Source of the DNA: an uncultured Pseudomonadales bacterium | GTDB taxonomy: Bacteria > Pseudomonadota > Gammaproteobacteria > Pseudomonadales > Azotimanducaceae | Assembly (NCBI GenBank): GCA_958296195.1 | Contig: OY282455.1 | Span: 2,976,001 to 3,040,000 of the forward strand | Direction: 5' to 3' | DNA: 64,000 nucleotides | Shown: piece after piece, positions 41,512 through 51,779 of the stretch | Layout of the letters: every line of letters begins with the position of its first letter | How positions within the stretch are numbered: position 1 is the first letter of the stretch | Position numbers and translations under genes: made by a program | Notes under the pieces: generated by a model | The model's database searches: none | The model's input: only the letters and a program-made list of their open reading frames with translations | What the model was told of the DNA's origin: nothing

Positions 41512-41616
41512 ACTCCCCGGATTGTATAGGCAATTCGCGAAAGCGACCGTTTTTGGGCACCGGAGCCGCCGCGCTTGTCCGTTTATCCTGAACGGAAGGT
41601 GGGGCTTGGTTCCGCG

Positions 41617-42189
41617 TCACTCTGTCGCCCCGAGGTCAAATCGTTCGCCGCCGGAGACCAGCCATAGGCGGCCCTCGGCCTCCTCCCCCAGCTCCACTAA
41701 CCGATAGTACAGGGGCCGGGTGATCAAGGCGTTGAGGTCGTTGCGGACATGCGCGTAGGGGCGCGGGCCTTGGGGGCCGTTCGCCACCCAGATGGGATGG
41801 TCGGCGTCAAGGCGCACCACGTCGTCCGTGAAGGTTCGGAGCAGGATTTCCTGGGCTGTCCGCGCCTCTCGTCCTCCTCCTAGTGCCGGTTCGACCTTGG
41901 CGACCTCGCAGTCCACCGCCAGCAAGGGCGCGTCCTCCACCTGGATTTGGAGCTTCTCCTCCGGCGTCACCAAGTAGTAGCCGCCAGCATCCTTGCGCAG
42001 AATGGAGGCGAGCAGGCGCACCAAGGCCGGCCGACCGATGAGGACCCCCTCGTGCCGCCAAGCACCATCCCGGTCGATGCGGATGTCGATTTCCCCCTCC
42101 CGCTCCGGCTGCCAGCGCTCCACCGGCGGCAGCCGCCGCTGCGCCTGCAGGGCCTGCAACTCCTGAAATCGGACGAGGGGGTCAGCCAC
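41617..42189 (-). CDS. DUF1285 family protein
   Basis: 190 residues from GTG 42189, overlapping the moaA stop by 8 bp. The sequence has the conserved DUF1285 order: 'PPVERWQPEREGEIDIRIDR', 'DGAWRHEGVLIGRPALVRLL', 'ILRKDAGGYYLVTPEEKLQI' and 'HVRNDLNALITRPLYYRLVE'. Members are small soluble proteins of two tandem similar domains, widespread in proteobacteria, with no established function. Coupling to moaA may reflect shared transcription only. Confidence 0.88.
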   Translation of the reverse strand: MADPLVRFQELQALQAQRRLPPVERWQPEREGEIDIRIDRDGAWRHEGVLIGRPALVRLLASILRKDAGGYYLVTPEEKLQIQVEDAPLLAVDCEVAKVEPALGGGREARTAQEILLRTFTDDVVRLDADHPIWVANGPQGPRPYAHVRNDLNALITRPLYYRLVELGEEAEGRLWLVSGGERFDLGATE

Positions 42190-43216
42190 CGATGAATTTC
42201 ATGACGGTCACTTCGCCGCGGAAGCCGAGGCTTTGCTTGTCGCCGAGGGCGCGGGTCAGCAACTGCCGCAACCGCGCCAAGGCTTGGGCCCTGGGCAGGC
42301 CGAGCACCGGGCGCATGTCGTGACGGCGGGCGTTGGACAGGCAGCCGTACAGCCAGCCGTTGGAGGACAGGCGCAGCCGGGTGCAGGTGCTGCAGAAGGG
42401 CTCGCTCTCGTTGGCGATGACGCCGAAGGCGCCCTTGCCGGGCACCTCAAAGCGCACCGCGGTGGAGTCCCAAGGCGCATCAGTGCGGGCGTATTCATAG
42501 TGCTGCCCGATCAGGGCAAGGATTTCGTCCATGCCGAAGAATTCCTGTACGAACTGGTTGCCGTTGCGCAGATGCCCCATCTTCATCAACTCGATGAAGC
42601 GCAGTTCGATGCCGCGCGCAAAGCAATACTCCAGCATGGGCAGTATCTGCTGCGAATTACTGCGGCGCATGGGCACCATGTTGATCTTGACCTTGAGGCC
42701 GGCGGCCAGCATCCGCTCCACTCCTTGGAGCACGGTCGCCAAGTCCCCACCGCGGGCGATGGCGCGAAAGGCTTCGGCGTCCAAGGTGTCCAGGCTCAGG
42801 TTGATGCGGCGCACGCCGGCGCCGACGATCAGGTCGGCTTTGCGCACCAGCAGTTGGCCGTTGGTGGTGATGGAGACGTCCGCCAAGGGCAGCGCCATCA
42901 CGGCCGGCAGCAGCTCGTCAAACTTTGGCGACAGCAAAGGCTCGCCGCCGGTGATGCGCAGTTTCTCGATGCCGGCGGCCTCAATCAGCAAGGCCACCGC
43001 TTGCGCCATCTGCGCGGCGCTGAGTTCCGCCACCGCCGCCTGCAGCCGTCGGCCGTTGGGCACACAATAAGTGCAGGCGTAATTGCAGGCGGCCGTGAGG
43101 CTTAAGCGCAGGTTGCGGAAGCGCCGCCCTTGGGCATCGACAATCACTCGCGGCCCCTCGTCGGCCCAGCTTGCTTTGGCGTCATGTTCGTCTGCAATGA
43201 GAGTGCGGCGCTGCAT
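42182..43216 (-). CDS. moaA: GTP 3',8-cyclase (molybdenum cofactor synthesis)
   Basis: 344 residues from ATG 43216; the open frame continues upstream but is antisense to the next gene. The radical-SAM cluster motif is 'LTAACNYACTYCVPNGRRLQ', followed by 'EKLRITGGEPLLSP' and 'NLSLDTLDAEAFRAIARGGD'. The C-terminal second 4Fe-4S cluster is 'EPFCSTCTRLRLSSNGWLYG' then CL, and the protein ends in Gly-Gly, as required in MoaA for activity. With MoaC it converts GTP to cyclic pyranopterin monophosphate. No other moa genes are adjacent. Confidence 0.94.
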   Translation of the reverse strand: MQRRTLIADEHDAKASWADEGPRVIVDAQGRRFRNLRLSLTAACNYACTYCVPNGRRLQAAVAELSAAQMAQAVALLIEAAGIEKLRITGGEPLLSPKFDELLPAVMALPLADVSITTNGQLLVRKADLIVGAGVRRINLSLDTLDAEAFRAIARGGDLATVLQGVERMLAAGLKVKINMVPMRRSNSQQILPMLEYCFARGIELRFIELMKMGHLRNGNQFVQEFFGMDEILALIGQHYEYARTDAPWDSTAVRFEVPGKGAFGVIANESEPFCSTCTRLRLSSNGWLYGCLSNARRHDMRPVLGLPRAQALARLRQLLTRALGDKQSLGFRGEVTVMKFIGG

Positions 43217-43295
43217 TCGCAGCAGGTTGCAATCCTGTAGTATGCCTGCATCGCCAACCGAGGGGAAACTCCGTGCCCTGGAGGTGTGCGCATTC

Positions 43296-44183
43296 ATGAT
43301 GAGACCGACTCGCACGATCATCCGCTGGCTCAATCGGGTGCAGCCGCCACAACCCTTCCCCTTGAGCGATTTCGGGCGCATCTCCCAAGAGGTCAAACCT
43401 TGCGACATCGTGCTGGTGGAGGGCCGCAGCCGCATTAGCCAAGTCATCAAGGCGGTCACCCAAAGCTCCTGGTCGCACGCCGCCCTGTACGTCGGCCGAC
43501 TGTACGACATCGAGGATCCGGAGGCGCGGCGTTTGGTGCAGGAGGCGGCGCAACTGCCGGCCAGCGAGCAGCTGGTCATCGAAAGCCTGTTGGGACGCGG
43601 CACCTTGGTGCGGCCCCTCAGCACATACAAACAGGATCACCTGCGCCTGTGCCGTCCGCACGGCCTGTCCTATCGGGATGCGCAGCAAGTGCTTGCCTAC
43701 GCCGTCGCGCAGATCGGCAAAGCCTATGACATGCGCCAGGTGTTCGACCTGCTGCGCTTCCTGCTGCCTTGGTCCCTGCTGCCCCGGCGCTGGCGCTCCT
43801 CCCTGTTTCGGCAACACCCCGGCGAACAGACCAAAACCGTTTGCTCAACCCTAATTGCGGAGGCGTTCGGCGCTGTGCAGTTCCCCATTCTGCCCTTGGT
43901 GCAACGGGACGAAGGCGAGGAAGTGAAGCTGTTCCGCCGCAATCCCAAGCTCTGCACTCCCAGCGACTTTGACTACTCGCCCTACTTTCAAATCATCAAG
44001 TATCCCTTCATGGACTTCTCCACCCACACCAGCTACCGGCTGCTGCCCTGGTCAACGACGGCGCCGGAAATGGTCGTGGCGGAAGGCTACCTCCCCAGTG
44101 GCGGCGCCAACGCGGACGCCAAAGAAGCCAGTTCCGCGGCGCAGCCGCTGGAGGCTACGGCCAGATCTGAGCGGCTGGTCTAG
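43296..44183 (+). CDS. YiiX/NlpC-P60-like papain-fold cysteine hydrolase
   Basis: 295 residues from ATG 43296 (GGAGGTG about 11 bp upstream). The conserved His block is 'SQVIKAVTQSSWSHAALYVG', with Asp/Glu in 'VKPCDIVLVEGRSRIS'. The nucleophile Cys lies in 'TKTVCSTLIAEAFGAVQFPI'. His before Cys is the permuted order of the YiiX/YebB-like group of NlpC/P60. These enzymes act on lipids or peptides; the substrate here is unknown. 'KAYDMRQVFDLLRFLLPW' is typical of this subgroup. Divergent from moaA across an 80-bp region. Confidence 0.8.
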   Translation: MMRPTRTIIRWLNRVQPPQPFPLSDFGRISQEVKPCDIVLVEGRSRISQVIKAVTQSSWSHAALYVGRLYDIEDPEARRLVQEAAQLPASEQLVIESLLGRGTLVRPLSTYKQDHLRLCRPHGLSYRDAQQVLAYAVAQIGKAYDMRQVFDLLRFLLPWSLLPRRWRSSLFRQHPGEQTKTVCSTLIAEAFGAVQFPILPLVQRDEGEEVKLFRRNPKLCTPSDFDYSPYFQIIKYPFMDFSTHTSYRLLPWSTTAPEMVVAEGYLPSGGANADAKEASSAAQPLEATARSERLV

Positions 44184-44184
44184 G

Positions 44185-44245
44185 CCGCATATTGCACCAA
44201 GCCGCTTGTCCCAAGCTGAACTGCTCCTTTCCTTCAACAAGCTGC
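44185..44245 (+). repeat. Dispersed intergenic repeat, copy B
   Basis: CCGCATATTGCACCAAGCCG, then CTTGTCCCAAGCTGAA and a T/C-rich stretch. Matches 3810-3874 at about 85 % over the first 50 bases, and 59822-59838 over its first 17. Confidence 0.65.
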
Positions 44246-44383
44246 CTAGCCACTGTTCGGGAACGCCTCGGGCGCAAATTGCGCTGGCCACGCCCTCGCT
44301 TGTCTTTCGGCTGGCGCCGTTCTGCGAATCGCCGCCGGCGCGTCCGTTGCGAGTGTGGAACGGCCCGATCGGCTGCTGCACGG

Positions 44384-45739
44384 CTACTGCCGGCGCGTCA
44401 GCGCATCCCCTAGCCGCACGGCGAACTGGCTGCTCCAGAACACTCGGTTGGAGCCCTTTATCAACACCACATCGCCGCTTTTTAGATCCGCCGCCAGCCG
44501 CAGCAGCAGTTCGTCATCGGCCTTTTCCCGCCATAGCCAGCGCCGTTGCGTGGGCAGCTTGCGCCATAAAGGCTTGATGCCGTCGCCGATGGCGACGATG
44601 CGGTCGATGTGGGCGCAAGCCGGGGCCAGACCTTCGTGGAGGGCGGCGCTGTCGGCGCCCAACTCCAGCATTTCGCCAAGCACGGCCACCGTGCGGCCAC
44701 CGCGTTTCCGCAAACCGGCCAGGGCCGCCTTCATGCTGGCGGGATTGGCGTTGTAGCTGTCGTCGATCAAAGTCAGGTCGGCGCATTGCCGTTCATTGCC
44801 GCGCCCGCCGGGGATGAGGCTGTCGGGCAAGTTGCAGGCGTCCTGAACATCCCGGCCCAAAACCGCAAGCGCACACAGAACCGCGCCGAGGCTGAGGGCG
44901 CGATGGTGTCCGCCGCCGGGCACTCGAGCATGGATATCCCGCCCCGCAAGCCGGTAGGTCGCGGCGTTGCCAGTGCAGTGGAGCAACCGGCAATGGGCGC
45001 CCTCGCCTTCGCCGAAGGTCAGCACCCGCAGCTCGGCCGGCAACTCTTCCCGAACGATGGATTCTTCAACAATTAGCAGACCATTTTCTTGCAACCCTTT
45101 GTATATGCTTAATTTCTCCTGCCTAATCGCATTGAGGTCCGCAAAAAACTCAATATGCGCCGGATGCACGTTCAGCACTAGGGCGAGGGTGGGCCTGACC
45201 AGCCGGGAAAGCACTTCGATTTCGCCGGGATGATTGGTGCCGATCTCGAAGACGGCGCTGGCGGCGTCCGCTGGAGTGCTCGCCAAGGACAGGGGAACGC
45301 CAAGGTGGTTGTTCAGGCTGCCCGGGGTGGTGAAGGCGTTGAAGGCGGCGCCGAGCAGGCTCTTGGCGGTGGTCTTGCCGCTGCTGCCGGTGACGGCGAT
45401 CACCTCTCCGGACAGCGCCTGGCGGCGGTGCCGAGCCAGCGCCCAGAGGCCGTCCAGCGTATCCTCAACCTGCAGCAGGGGCGCGTTCAGGGCCAAGTCC
45501 TGATGCACTAGGGCGCCGACGGCGCCGCGCTCCAAGGCTTGCGCCGCAAAGTCGTGCCCATCGCGTTCGGAACGGCTGGAGGCGTTGAACCTAGGGCCGG
45601 GGTCGCCTCTTAGGGCCACGAACAGCTCACCGGGCCGAATGCGCCGTGAGTCAATGCCGACGCCCGCTGCATCCGGGCCGTCGCACCTTGGCAGCGACAG
45701 CGCATCGCAAAGCTCCGGCCAACGCCAAAGAGGCTCCAT
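44384..45739 (-). CDS. murF: UDP-MurNAc-tripeptide:D-alanyl-D-alanine ligase
   Basis: 451 residues. N-terminal substrate domain 'GIDSRRIRPGELFVALRG', ATP-binding P-loop 'GEVIAVTGSSGKTTAKSLLG', central 'SAVFEIGTNHPGEIEVLSRL' and 'LVLNVHPAHIEFF', and C-terminal 'LIDDSYNANPASMKAALAGL' with 'AVLGEMLELG'. It adds D-Ala-D-Ala to the peptidoglycan precursor in the cytoplasm. A point of note is that it stands alone, not in a dcw cluster, with a divergent sppA. It might therefore be a displaced or second murF copy. Confidence 0.94.
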   Translation of the reverse strand: MEPLWRWPELCDALSLPRCDGPDAAGVGIDSRRIRPGELFVALRGDPGPRFNASSRSERDGHDFAAQALERGAVGALVHQDLALNAPLLQVEDTLDGLWALARHRRQALSGEVIAVTGSSGKTTAKSLLGAAFNAFTTPGSLNNHLGVPLSLASTPADAASAVFEIGTNHPGEIEVLSRLVRPTLALVLNVHPAHIEFFADLNAIRQEKLSIYKGLQENGLLIVEESIVREELPAELRVLTFGEGEGAHCRLLHCTGNAATYRLAGRDIHARVPGGGHHRALSLGAVLCALAVLGRDVQDACNLPDSLIPGGRGNERQCADLTLIDDSYNANPASMKAALAGLRKRGGRTVAVLGEMLELGADSAALHEGLAPACAHIDRIVAIGDGIKPLWRKLPTQRRWLWREKADDELLLRLAADLKSGDVVLIKGSNRVFWSSQFAVRLGDALTRRQ

Positions 45740-45847
45740 CGCGCACCCTCCCCGCGCACCCGCGCCTAGGCCCCGACCCCAGTGCGCCGTACGCTGATTT
45801 TCTTAAGTCAAGGGCTAGTTTGCCCGAATTCGGCTATGCTTGCGCCC

Positions 45848-47665
45848 ATGAACAAGCCAAACTTGCTGCAGCGCATCGGGCGCGGTCTTACCCGCACCCG
45901 CAATTTCGTGATGAACGGGCTGTTCCTGCTCGTGCTCGTCCTGATTGTCGTCGCTGTCTTCGACAGCGTTGGCGGCGTCAGTGTGCCGGACGACGCCGCC
46001 TTGGTGCTGGATCCGGAGGGCGCCTTGGTGGAGGAGACATGGATCGGCAATCCGCTGGAGAACTGGTGGAGCCCGGGCCAAAGCGAACCTAGGGCCAACA
46101 TCAACGATCTGGTGCGGGCGGTGGACCTTGCGGCGGAAGACGACCGCATCCGCGCGCTCGTGCTCGACTTGGAGGACCTAACCTGGGCCGCCGCCGCCCA
46201 TGCCCGCTATCTTGGCGACGCCCTTGAACGCTTCAAGTCGGCCGGCAAGGAGGTGCTCGCCTTCGGCTACAACTACGGCCAACCCCATTACGCCATCGCC
46301 AGCTTCGCCGACGCGGTCTATCTGCACCCGCACGGCGGCATGGCGTTCACCGGCTATGGCTACGTTCGGGCCTATTTCAAGGGTCTGCTGGACAAGCTTG
46401 GCGTCAACATTCACGTGTTTCGCGTGGGCAAGTACAAGGAGGCTGTCGAGCCCTTCACCGAGGAAGGCATGTCCACGGAGGTGCGGGAGGTCAACCAAGC
46501 TATGGTGGACGAACTTTGGGGTGCCTATCGCCAGCTCGTCATCGCCAACCGAGGAATCGATCCGGAAGTCTTTGACCGCTACGCGGTGACCTACGATGAA
46601 GTGCTTGCCAACACTGGCGGCAACATGGCCCGAGTGGCCTTGGAGCACGGCCTGGTCGATGAACTCTCGACCCCGGACCAAGTTCGCAACAGAGTCGCCG
46701 CCGCAACCGGCCAAACCGATGGCGACGACTACGCCAGCATCGACTACCGAAGCTACCTCAGCACCCTGCCCCCGGACCTCCCTGCGGACGGGAATGTGGG
46801 CCTCATCTTCGCCCAAGGCCCCATCTTGATGGGTGACGACCGCGCCGCTGCCGCCGCCGACAATCTGGTTGGCCTGATTCGCGAAGCGCGGGAGGACGAA
46901 AGCGTCGCGGCCTTGGTGCTGCGCATTGACTCTCCAGGCGGCCACGCCTTCGCCTCCGAACTGATTCGGCAGGAGTTGGAGTTGACGCAGTTGGCCGACA
47001 AGCCGGTGGTCGCCTCCATGGGGCCGGTGGCCGCCTCCGGTGGCTATTGGATCGCCGCCACCGCGGACCGCATCGTCGCCCATCCGACGACGATTACCGG
47101 CTCCATTGGCATTTTCGGGCTGGTGGCCACGTTTGAAGAGGCATTGGCCGGCGTTGGCGTGCAAGGGGATGGCGTCGGCAGCTTGCCTTTGTCCGGCGGT
47201 TTTGATCCGCTAAGGGGCTTGAACGAACCGGCGCAGCGCGTGCTGCAGGCGTCCATAAGGCACGGCTATGACAACTTCGTCAACCTGGTCGCCAAGGGCC
47301 GCGACATGCCCCCTGAAGCTGTGGAGGAGATCGCCCAAGGTCGGGTTTGGCTGGGCAGCCAAGCGGCCGAGATCGGGCTTGTTGACGAGCTCGGCGCATT
47401 GCCCAACGCCTTGGATGCGGCAGCCGCATTGGCCGACTTGGATGTGGAGGATTACGGCGTCAAGACCTTTTCCCCGCCGGTGCCGCCCTTTGACCTACTG
47501 ATGCAGGAAATTCTGGATTCGGCCGCCAGCGTCGGCGCAGGTTCAAGGCCGCCTTCCGTGCCGAGCCGGCTGCAACAAGCCTGGGAAATGCTCCAACAGC
47601 TTCAAGACCCCGCTGCCGCCTACGCCCTCTGCGAAGTCTGCCTAGGGCTCGACCAGCGTTTCTGA
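45848..47665 (+). CDS. sppA: Signal peptide peptidase SppA, 67K type
   Basis: 605 residues from ATG 45848. One N-terminal membrane helix ('GLFLLVLVLIVVAVFDSVGG') anchors two tandem S49 domains facing the periplasm. The catalytic Lys lies in 'HVFRVGKYKEAVEPFTEEGM' of the first domain and the nucleophile Ser in 'SMGPVAASGGYWIAATADRI' of the second, as in E. coli SppA. 'LRIDSPGGHAFASELIRQEL' is the conserved oxyanion region. It degrades signal peptides left in the membrane after cleavage. Confidence 0.95.
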   Translation: MNKPNLLQRIGRGLTRTRNFVMNGLFLLVLVLIVVAVFDSVGGVSVPDDAALVLDPEGALVEETWIGNPLENWWSPGQSEPRANINDLVRAVDLAAEDDRIRALVLDLEDLTWAAAAHARYLGDALERFKSAGKEVLAFGYNYGQPHYAIASFADAVYLHPHGGMAFTGYGYVRAYFKGLLDKLGVNIHVFRVGKYKEAVEPFTEEGMSTEVREVNQAMVDELWGAYRQLVIANRGIDPEVFDRYAVTYDEVLANTGGNMARVALEHGLVDELSTPDQVRNRVAAATGQTDGDDYASIDYRSYLSTLPPDLPADGNVGLIFAQGPILMGDDRAAAAADNLVGLIREAREDESVAALVLRIDSPGGHAFASELIRQELELTQLADKPVVASMGPVAASGGYWIAATADRIVAHPTTITGSIGIFGLVATFEEALAGVGVQGDGVGSLPLSGGFDPLRGLNEPAQRVLQASIRHGYDNFVNLVAKGRDMPPEAVEEIAQGRVWLGSQAAEIGLVDELGALPNALDAAAALADLDVEDYGVKTFSPPVPPFDLLMQEILDSAASVGAGSRPPSVPSRLQQAWEMLQQLQDPAAAYALCEVCLGLDQRF

Positions 47666-47710
47666 GGTGCCCCCGCCCTCCTGTGCAGGAGGCTCTTCGC
47701 ATCCTCTAGG

Positions 47711-48274
47711 CTAGAACAGCCGAAACCGCGGGCGAGCCTGGCTTGGGGAGGCCCGCCGCCCCGACTGCCGCCGCCGCCGCATCCGCTGCTGCAGCTCCAG
47801 CCGCTTGTGCTCCAAGTAGTCCTCGCGGGAGGTCTTGTCCTCTCGATGGCGGGCCGTCTCGGTGGCGCGAAAGCGGCAAAAGTCCTCGAAGGCGTCGATT
47901 TCGTGCTTCAGCTCCTTGACCACCAATTCAATCATGATGGCGTCATCGATGTAGCCAAGCACGGGTACATTGTCGGGAATGATGTCCTCCGGGTCAGCGA
48001 AATAGGCCAAGGCGCTCAGGATGTTGCGGCGTTCGGCGACGGTCAGCGGCCATTCCGGGTCCTGCAGCATGTTGATCAGGCGGGCCAGCTTGTCGATCCG
48101 CTGCTGCACAAACGCCGGCGTGTCCGGCTTGGCGACTTGTTCGATCATGGCCGCCGCTTGGCGGATGACCTCATCTTCATTTGCGCTTGACGCCGAGCTT
48201 TGAGCGCGCTTCATGCTCGCCTTGAAGTAGCTCAGATCCTTGTCTTCAAGGTCGAAAACAACTCTCAGTGGCAT
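47711..48274 (-). CDS. DUF1232 (YkvA-like) protein
   Basis: 187 residues. The central block 'ILSALAYFADPEDIIPDNVP' followed by 'VLGYIDDAIMIELVVKEL' is the DUF1232 signature, with an acidic D-x-x-PD pattern. It is flanked by helical regions and a very basic Arg-rich C-terminus. In this subtype the domain lacks strong membrane helices, suggesting a soluble or peripheral protein. Function unknown for the family. It is convergent with sppA. Confidence 0.85.
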   Translation of the reverse strand: MPLRVVFDLEDKDLSYFKASMKRAQSSASSANEDEVIRQAAAMIEQVAKPDTPAFVQQRIDKLARLINMLQDPEWPLTVAERRNILSALAYFADPEDIIPDNVPVLGYIDDAIMIELVVKELKHEIDAFEDFCRFRATETARHREDKTSREDYLEHKRLELQQRMRRRRQSGRRASPSQARPRFRLF

Positions 48275-48386
48275 GCTGCCCCCCTCTTGAATCCGCCTGT
48301 CACCAGGTTGGCGCCTACCATACTACAATCCAAGCGGGCGGGTTAGTCCTTTGCACCCGCCAAGCTCGCCTCCTGCGCACGCAACC

Positions 48387-49973
48387 TCAGGGCCGCCCTT
48401 GGCCGGACAGGGCGGCGGGATGCGGCGGCGGACGACCAAACAGGGCCTCAAACATTAGATCATGCAGCAGATTCTGCTCGATCACGCCATGCAGCGCGGT
48501 GGCGTTCAGGCCCTTGGCGTAGGCCGCCACATCTTCGCCGGCGTGGGTTTCCACCACAATTGGACCGGCTGGAGTGGGCAAGATCGTGGGAAAGGTGGCC
48601 AGTTGCATGAAATCGGGCGCTTCGGTGTCGATTTCGGTCAAGTCCGGCAGCCGCTCGCGCCAACCGGGGCCGTTGGCGTAGCTGAGCGTGGCGTAGGGAT
48701 TGCCGAGGTAATCCTTCGCCAAGACGCCTGGTGCTGTCTCCACCTTGCCGAGAATCGGGTTGCCCCGCCGCGGATAGCCGCTGATGGTCAGAGTGTGGCT
48801 GTGGTCCGCAGTCACCAGAATCAGGGTGTCGGCGGGGTCGGTCATGGCTTCCGCCTTGGCCACCGCCGCGTCCAGAGCAACCGTGTCAACCAGCGCCCGG
48901 TAGGCGTTGCTGAAGTGGTGGCCATGGTCGATGCGCCCGCCTTCAACCAAAAGGAAGAAGCCCGGGCCCCGGTTGCGCAGCCGCCGCAGGGCGAATTCGG
49001 TCATCCTCGCCAGCGAAGGCTCCACGGCCTTGGCCCGGTCTGCCTCAAACTGCATGTGACTGGGCTCAAACAGACCGAGCACTTGTTCGGCTGACCCTGA
49101 CTCAAGGGCGCTTAACTGGTCCAGCCGCCAAGCGTAGGCGCGGCGGCGCCCGCCCGACAGCCAATGCTCCACCAGGTCCCGGCCGTCGGCGCGAAGGCCG
49201 GTTTGGTCGGGATATTCAGGGTCCGCCTGCTCAGCGCCGAGGAAGTGCGCGCGCCCGCCGCCAAGCATCACCTCCATGCCGTCCCCCGCCGTAAATTCCA
49301 CCAACTGCCGGGCGATGTCGCGACAGCCGGCAGTGACTGCCTCTTGCGGCATGATCGCGTCGTGCTCCCAGTCCCGGTCCGCGGCGTGGGCGTAGGCCGC
49401 CGCCGGAGTGGCGTGGGTGATCGTTGTCGTGGTGACGATGCCAGTCAAAAAGCCTTCCCGCTCCGCTCGCTCCAGCAAGGTGGTCAGGGGCCGCTCAAGA
49501 CCGGCGGCGCAGTCGCCGCGCTCAACCTCCCGGTTGACGCTCAGGACGCCGGAGCGGGTCTTGGCGCCGGTGATGATGGCGGTCATGGTGCCGGCGCTGT
49601 CCGGCACCTGCCTGTCAATGGTGTAGGTCTTGACCAAGGCCAGGTTGGGAAAACTCTCAAAGGAAAGGCTGTGCTCCTCCCCAGCGGCGCCGGTCAACTG
49701 CCCGGCGAAGATGCGCGCCGCGGTGACGGTGGAGACGCCCATGCCGTCACCGATGAAGAGGATGACGTTGCGCTGCTCCGCTGCGGCCGGCGGCATGGCG
49801 GCGCCAAGCACGAGGACGATGCCGGCCGACAGGCGACAGGCTTGGCGCCAACGCCGTTTACGGTGCTCTCCCAGCTTGGTTGCGCCGGGGAGCAAACACG
49901 GGACCCAAGGGCCGCAAGCGTCGGTCGGCGCCGTCTCAGCAACCGGGGAGCATTCAGCGAACCATGACCTCAT
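48387..49973 (-). CDS. Alkaline phosphatase (PhoA family)
   Basis: 528 residues. ATG 49973 overlaps the gor stop as ATGA. A signal peptide core ('[20 protein letters not shown]') starts about 47 residues in, so a later non-ATG start is possible. Metal and catalytic motifs are present: '[20 protein letters not shown]', the nucleophile in '[20 protein letters not shown]', '[20 protein letters not shown]' and '[20 protein letters not shown]', the last two with Zn-binding His and Asp. It releases phosphate from monoesters in the periplasm. Coupling to glutathione reductase is unexpected; no Pho-box was recognised. Confidence 0.9.
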   Translation of the reverse strand: MRSWFAECSPVAETAPTDACGPWVPCLLPGATKLGEHRKRRWRQACRLSAGIVLVLGAAMPPAAAEQRNVILFIGDGMGVSTVTAARIFAGQLTGAAGEEHSLSFESFPNLALVKTYTIDRQVPDSAGTMTAIITGAKTRSGVLSVNREVERGDCAAGLERPLTTLLERAEREGFLTGIVTTTTITHATPAAAYAHAADRDWEHDAIMPQEAVTAGCRDIARQLVEFTAGDGMEVMLGGGRAHFLGAEQADPEYPDQTGLRADGRDLVEHWLSGGRRRAYAWRLDQLSALESGSAEQVLGLFEPSHMQFEADRAKAVEPSLARMTEFALRRLRNRGPGFFLLVEGGRIDHGHHFSNAYRALVDTVALDAAVAKAEAMTDPADTLILVTADHSHTLTISGYPRRGNPILGKVETAPGVLAKDYLGNPYATLSYANGPGWRERLPDLTEIDTEAPDFMQLATFPTILPTPAGPIVVETHAGEDVAAYAKGLNATALHGVIEQNLLHDLMFEALFGRPPPHPAALSGQGRP

Positions 49974-51328
49974 GGTCCGTCCCGAGCTTCGCGCATGGTG
50001 ACGAACTCCTCCGCGGCAGTCGGGTGGATGCCTATGGTGGCGTCGAACTGCCGCTTGGTGGCCCCGGCGTTGACGGCGACCGCCATGCCCTGCACGATTT
50101 CGCCGGCCTCCGGTCCCACCATGTGCAGCCCCACCACCCGGTCCGTAGCCTGCTCAACGACGATCTTCATGAAGGTGTGCTCGCCACGCCCGGTCAGCGT
50201 GTGCTTCATCGGTTTGAAGCTCGACTCATAAACTTCAATGGCGCCAAGGCGGCGCTGCGCCTCGGCCTCGGTGAGGCCCACCGTGCCGATGTGCGGCTGG
50301 CAGAACACCGCCGTAGGCACGTTGTCGTAGGCTAGGCGGCGCGGCGGCCCAGCCCCGAACAGATTGTGCGCCACGCACATCCCCTCTGCGATGGCCACCG
50401 GCGTGAGCTGCATTCGGTCAATGACGTCCCCAATGGCGAGAATGCTCGGCACGTTGCTGCGATACTCCTCGTCCACCAGCACCGCGCCGTTGTCCGCCAA
50501 GGCCACCCCGACTTCCCGCAGCCCAAGGCCGGCCACGTTGGGGCGGCGGCCGGTGGCACACAGAACCAAGTCCGCCGGCACCTTGCCGCCGTCCGCCAAA
50601 GTCAAGACTCGCTCGGCGCCGGCCTTGTCGATCCTATCGACGACGGCGTTGAAACGCAGCGCCACGCCTTTTTTTTCCAACTCGTCGGCGACGAACCGCC
50701 GCACGCCGTCATCGAAGCCGCGCAGGAACAGCGGCCCCCGATACAGCAGTTGGGTTTGCGCACCCAAACCGGCGAAGATGCCGGCGAACTCCACGGCGAT
50801 GTAGCCGCCGCCCACCACCACCGCCCGCCTCGGAAAACGCGGCAGGTAGAAGGCGTCGTCGGAGATGATGGCGTGCTCCAAACCAGGGAAGTCCGGCGTC
50901 CAAGGGCGGCTGCCGGTGGCGACCAAAATGTGCGCGGCGGTAAATGCGGCGCCGTTGACTTCCACGGTGTGGGGGTCCGCCAGCCGCGCCCGCCCTTCGT
51001 GGATTGTCACTCCCGCGCCCGCCAGCAGATTGCGGTAAATCCCCTGCAGGCGCTTGATCTCGGCAGTTTTGTTGTCCCGCAGCCTGTCCCAATCGAAGCC
51101 GGGCGCAGACGCGCTCCAGCCGTAGGCGGCGGCGTCCTCGAAATCCTCGGCGAAGTGGGCGCCATAGACAAAGAGCTTCTTGGGCACGCAACCGACATTG
51201 ACGCAGGTGCCGCCCAGGTGGGTGGACTCCGCCACAGCCACTCGGGCACCCAACCCGGACGCCACCCGGCTGGCGCGAACGCCGCCGGAGCCAGCGCCGA
51301 TTACATAGAGATCAAAGTCGTACTTCAC
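49970..51328 (-). CDS. gor: Glutathione-disulfide reductase
   Basis: 452 residues from GTG 51328; longer frames upstream are unsupported. FAD-binding '[20 protein letters not shown]', redox disulphide '[20 protein letters not shown]', NADPH domain '[20 protein letters not shown]', and the dimer-interface catalytic His in '[20 protein letters not shown]'. It keeps glutathione reduced using NADPH. '[16 protein letters not shown]' carries the Arg residues expected for NADPH preference. The stop overlaps the alkaline phosphatase start by 4 bp. Confidence 0.93.
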   Translation of the reverse strand: MKYDFDLYVIGAGSGGVRASRVASGLGARVAVAESTHLGGTCVNVGCVPKKLFVYGAHFAEDFEDAAAYGWSASAPGFDWDRLRDNKTAEIKRLQGIYRNLLAGAGVTIHEGRARLADPHTVEVNGAAFTAAHILVATGSRPWTPDFPGLEHAIISDDAFYLPRFPRRAVVVGGGYIAVEFAGIFAGLGAQTQLLYRGPLFLRGFDDGVRRFVADELEKKGVALRFNAVVDRIDKAGAERVLTLADGGKVPADLVLCATGRRPNVAGLGLREVGVALADNGAVLVDEEYRSNVPSILAIGDVIDRMQLTPVAIAEGMCVAHNLFGAGPPRRLAYDNVPTAVFCQPHIGTVGLTEAEAQRRLGAIEVYESSFKPMKHTLTGRGEHTFMKIVVEQATDRVVGLHMVGPEAGEIVQGMAVAVNAGATKRQFDATIGIHPTAAEEFVTMREARDGP

Positions 51329-51779
51329 TGCCTTGCGCACCTCATCGCACCGCCAATCGTCGCCGGCCGTGCAACCCATCCCCCGCCTGCCACCCAGACT
51401 TTGCGGAAGTCTAAGCCATAACTTTGGAGATCGTCCATGCCGGCGAGACCTAAATTCCCCGTGGGACCTTGCTGACCTAGTCGGTACGCAGTGCCTGCGC
51501 CAAGCTGTTCGGTCGAAGTTCCGGCGGGCGGAGGAAGCAACGGCCGCGGACGCCCGGCCACTGGCGGCTTGGTTTAAGCGCCGGTTGGCAATGCCGGCCA
51601 TTCGACCAATTGCAGTAAACTGAACTCCCTTGTTCTGACAATGGAGTGGATATGAACAACGCCCGCAACGATCGGCTGAGGTTTTGAGTCGTGCTGCCGC
51701 GCCGCAAGCCCAATCCTGACCGAACGGCATCAGGCTTCGGCTGCTTCAGGCGGGTTTGGGTTAGGGTATCGGCCAACCG
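51329..51779. other. Stretch without a recognisable gene
   Basis: 451 bp between divergent gor and ugd. It contains a possible 11-codon leader ORF (51652-51687, [11 protein letters not shown]) with GGAG before its ATG, about 90 bp upstream of ugd. This could be a small upstream ORF or chance. No other coding frame is convincing. Confidence 0.45.
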
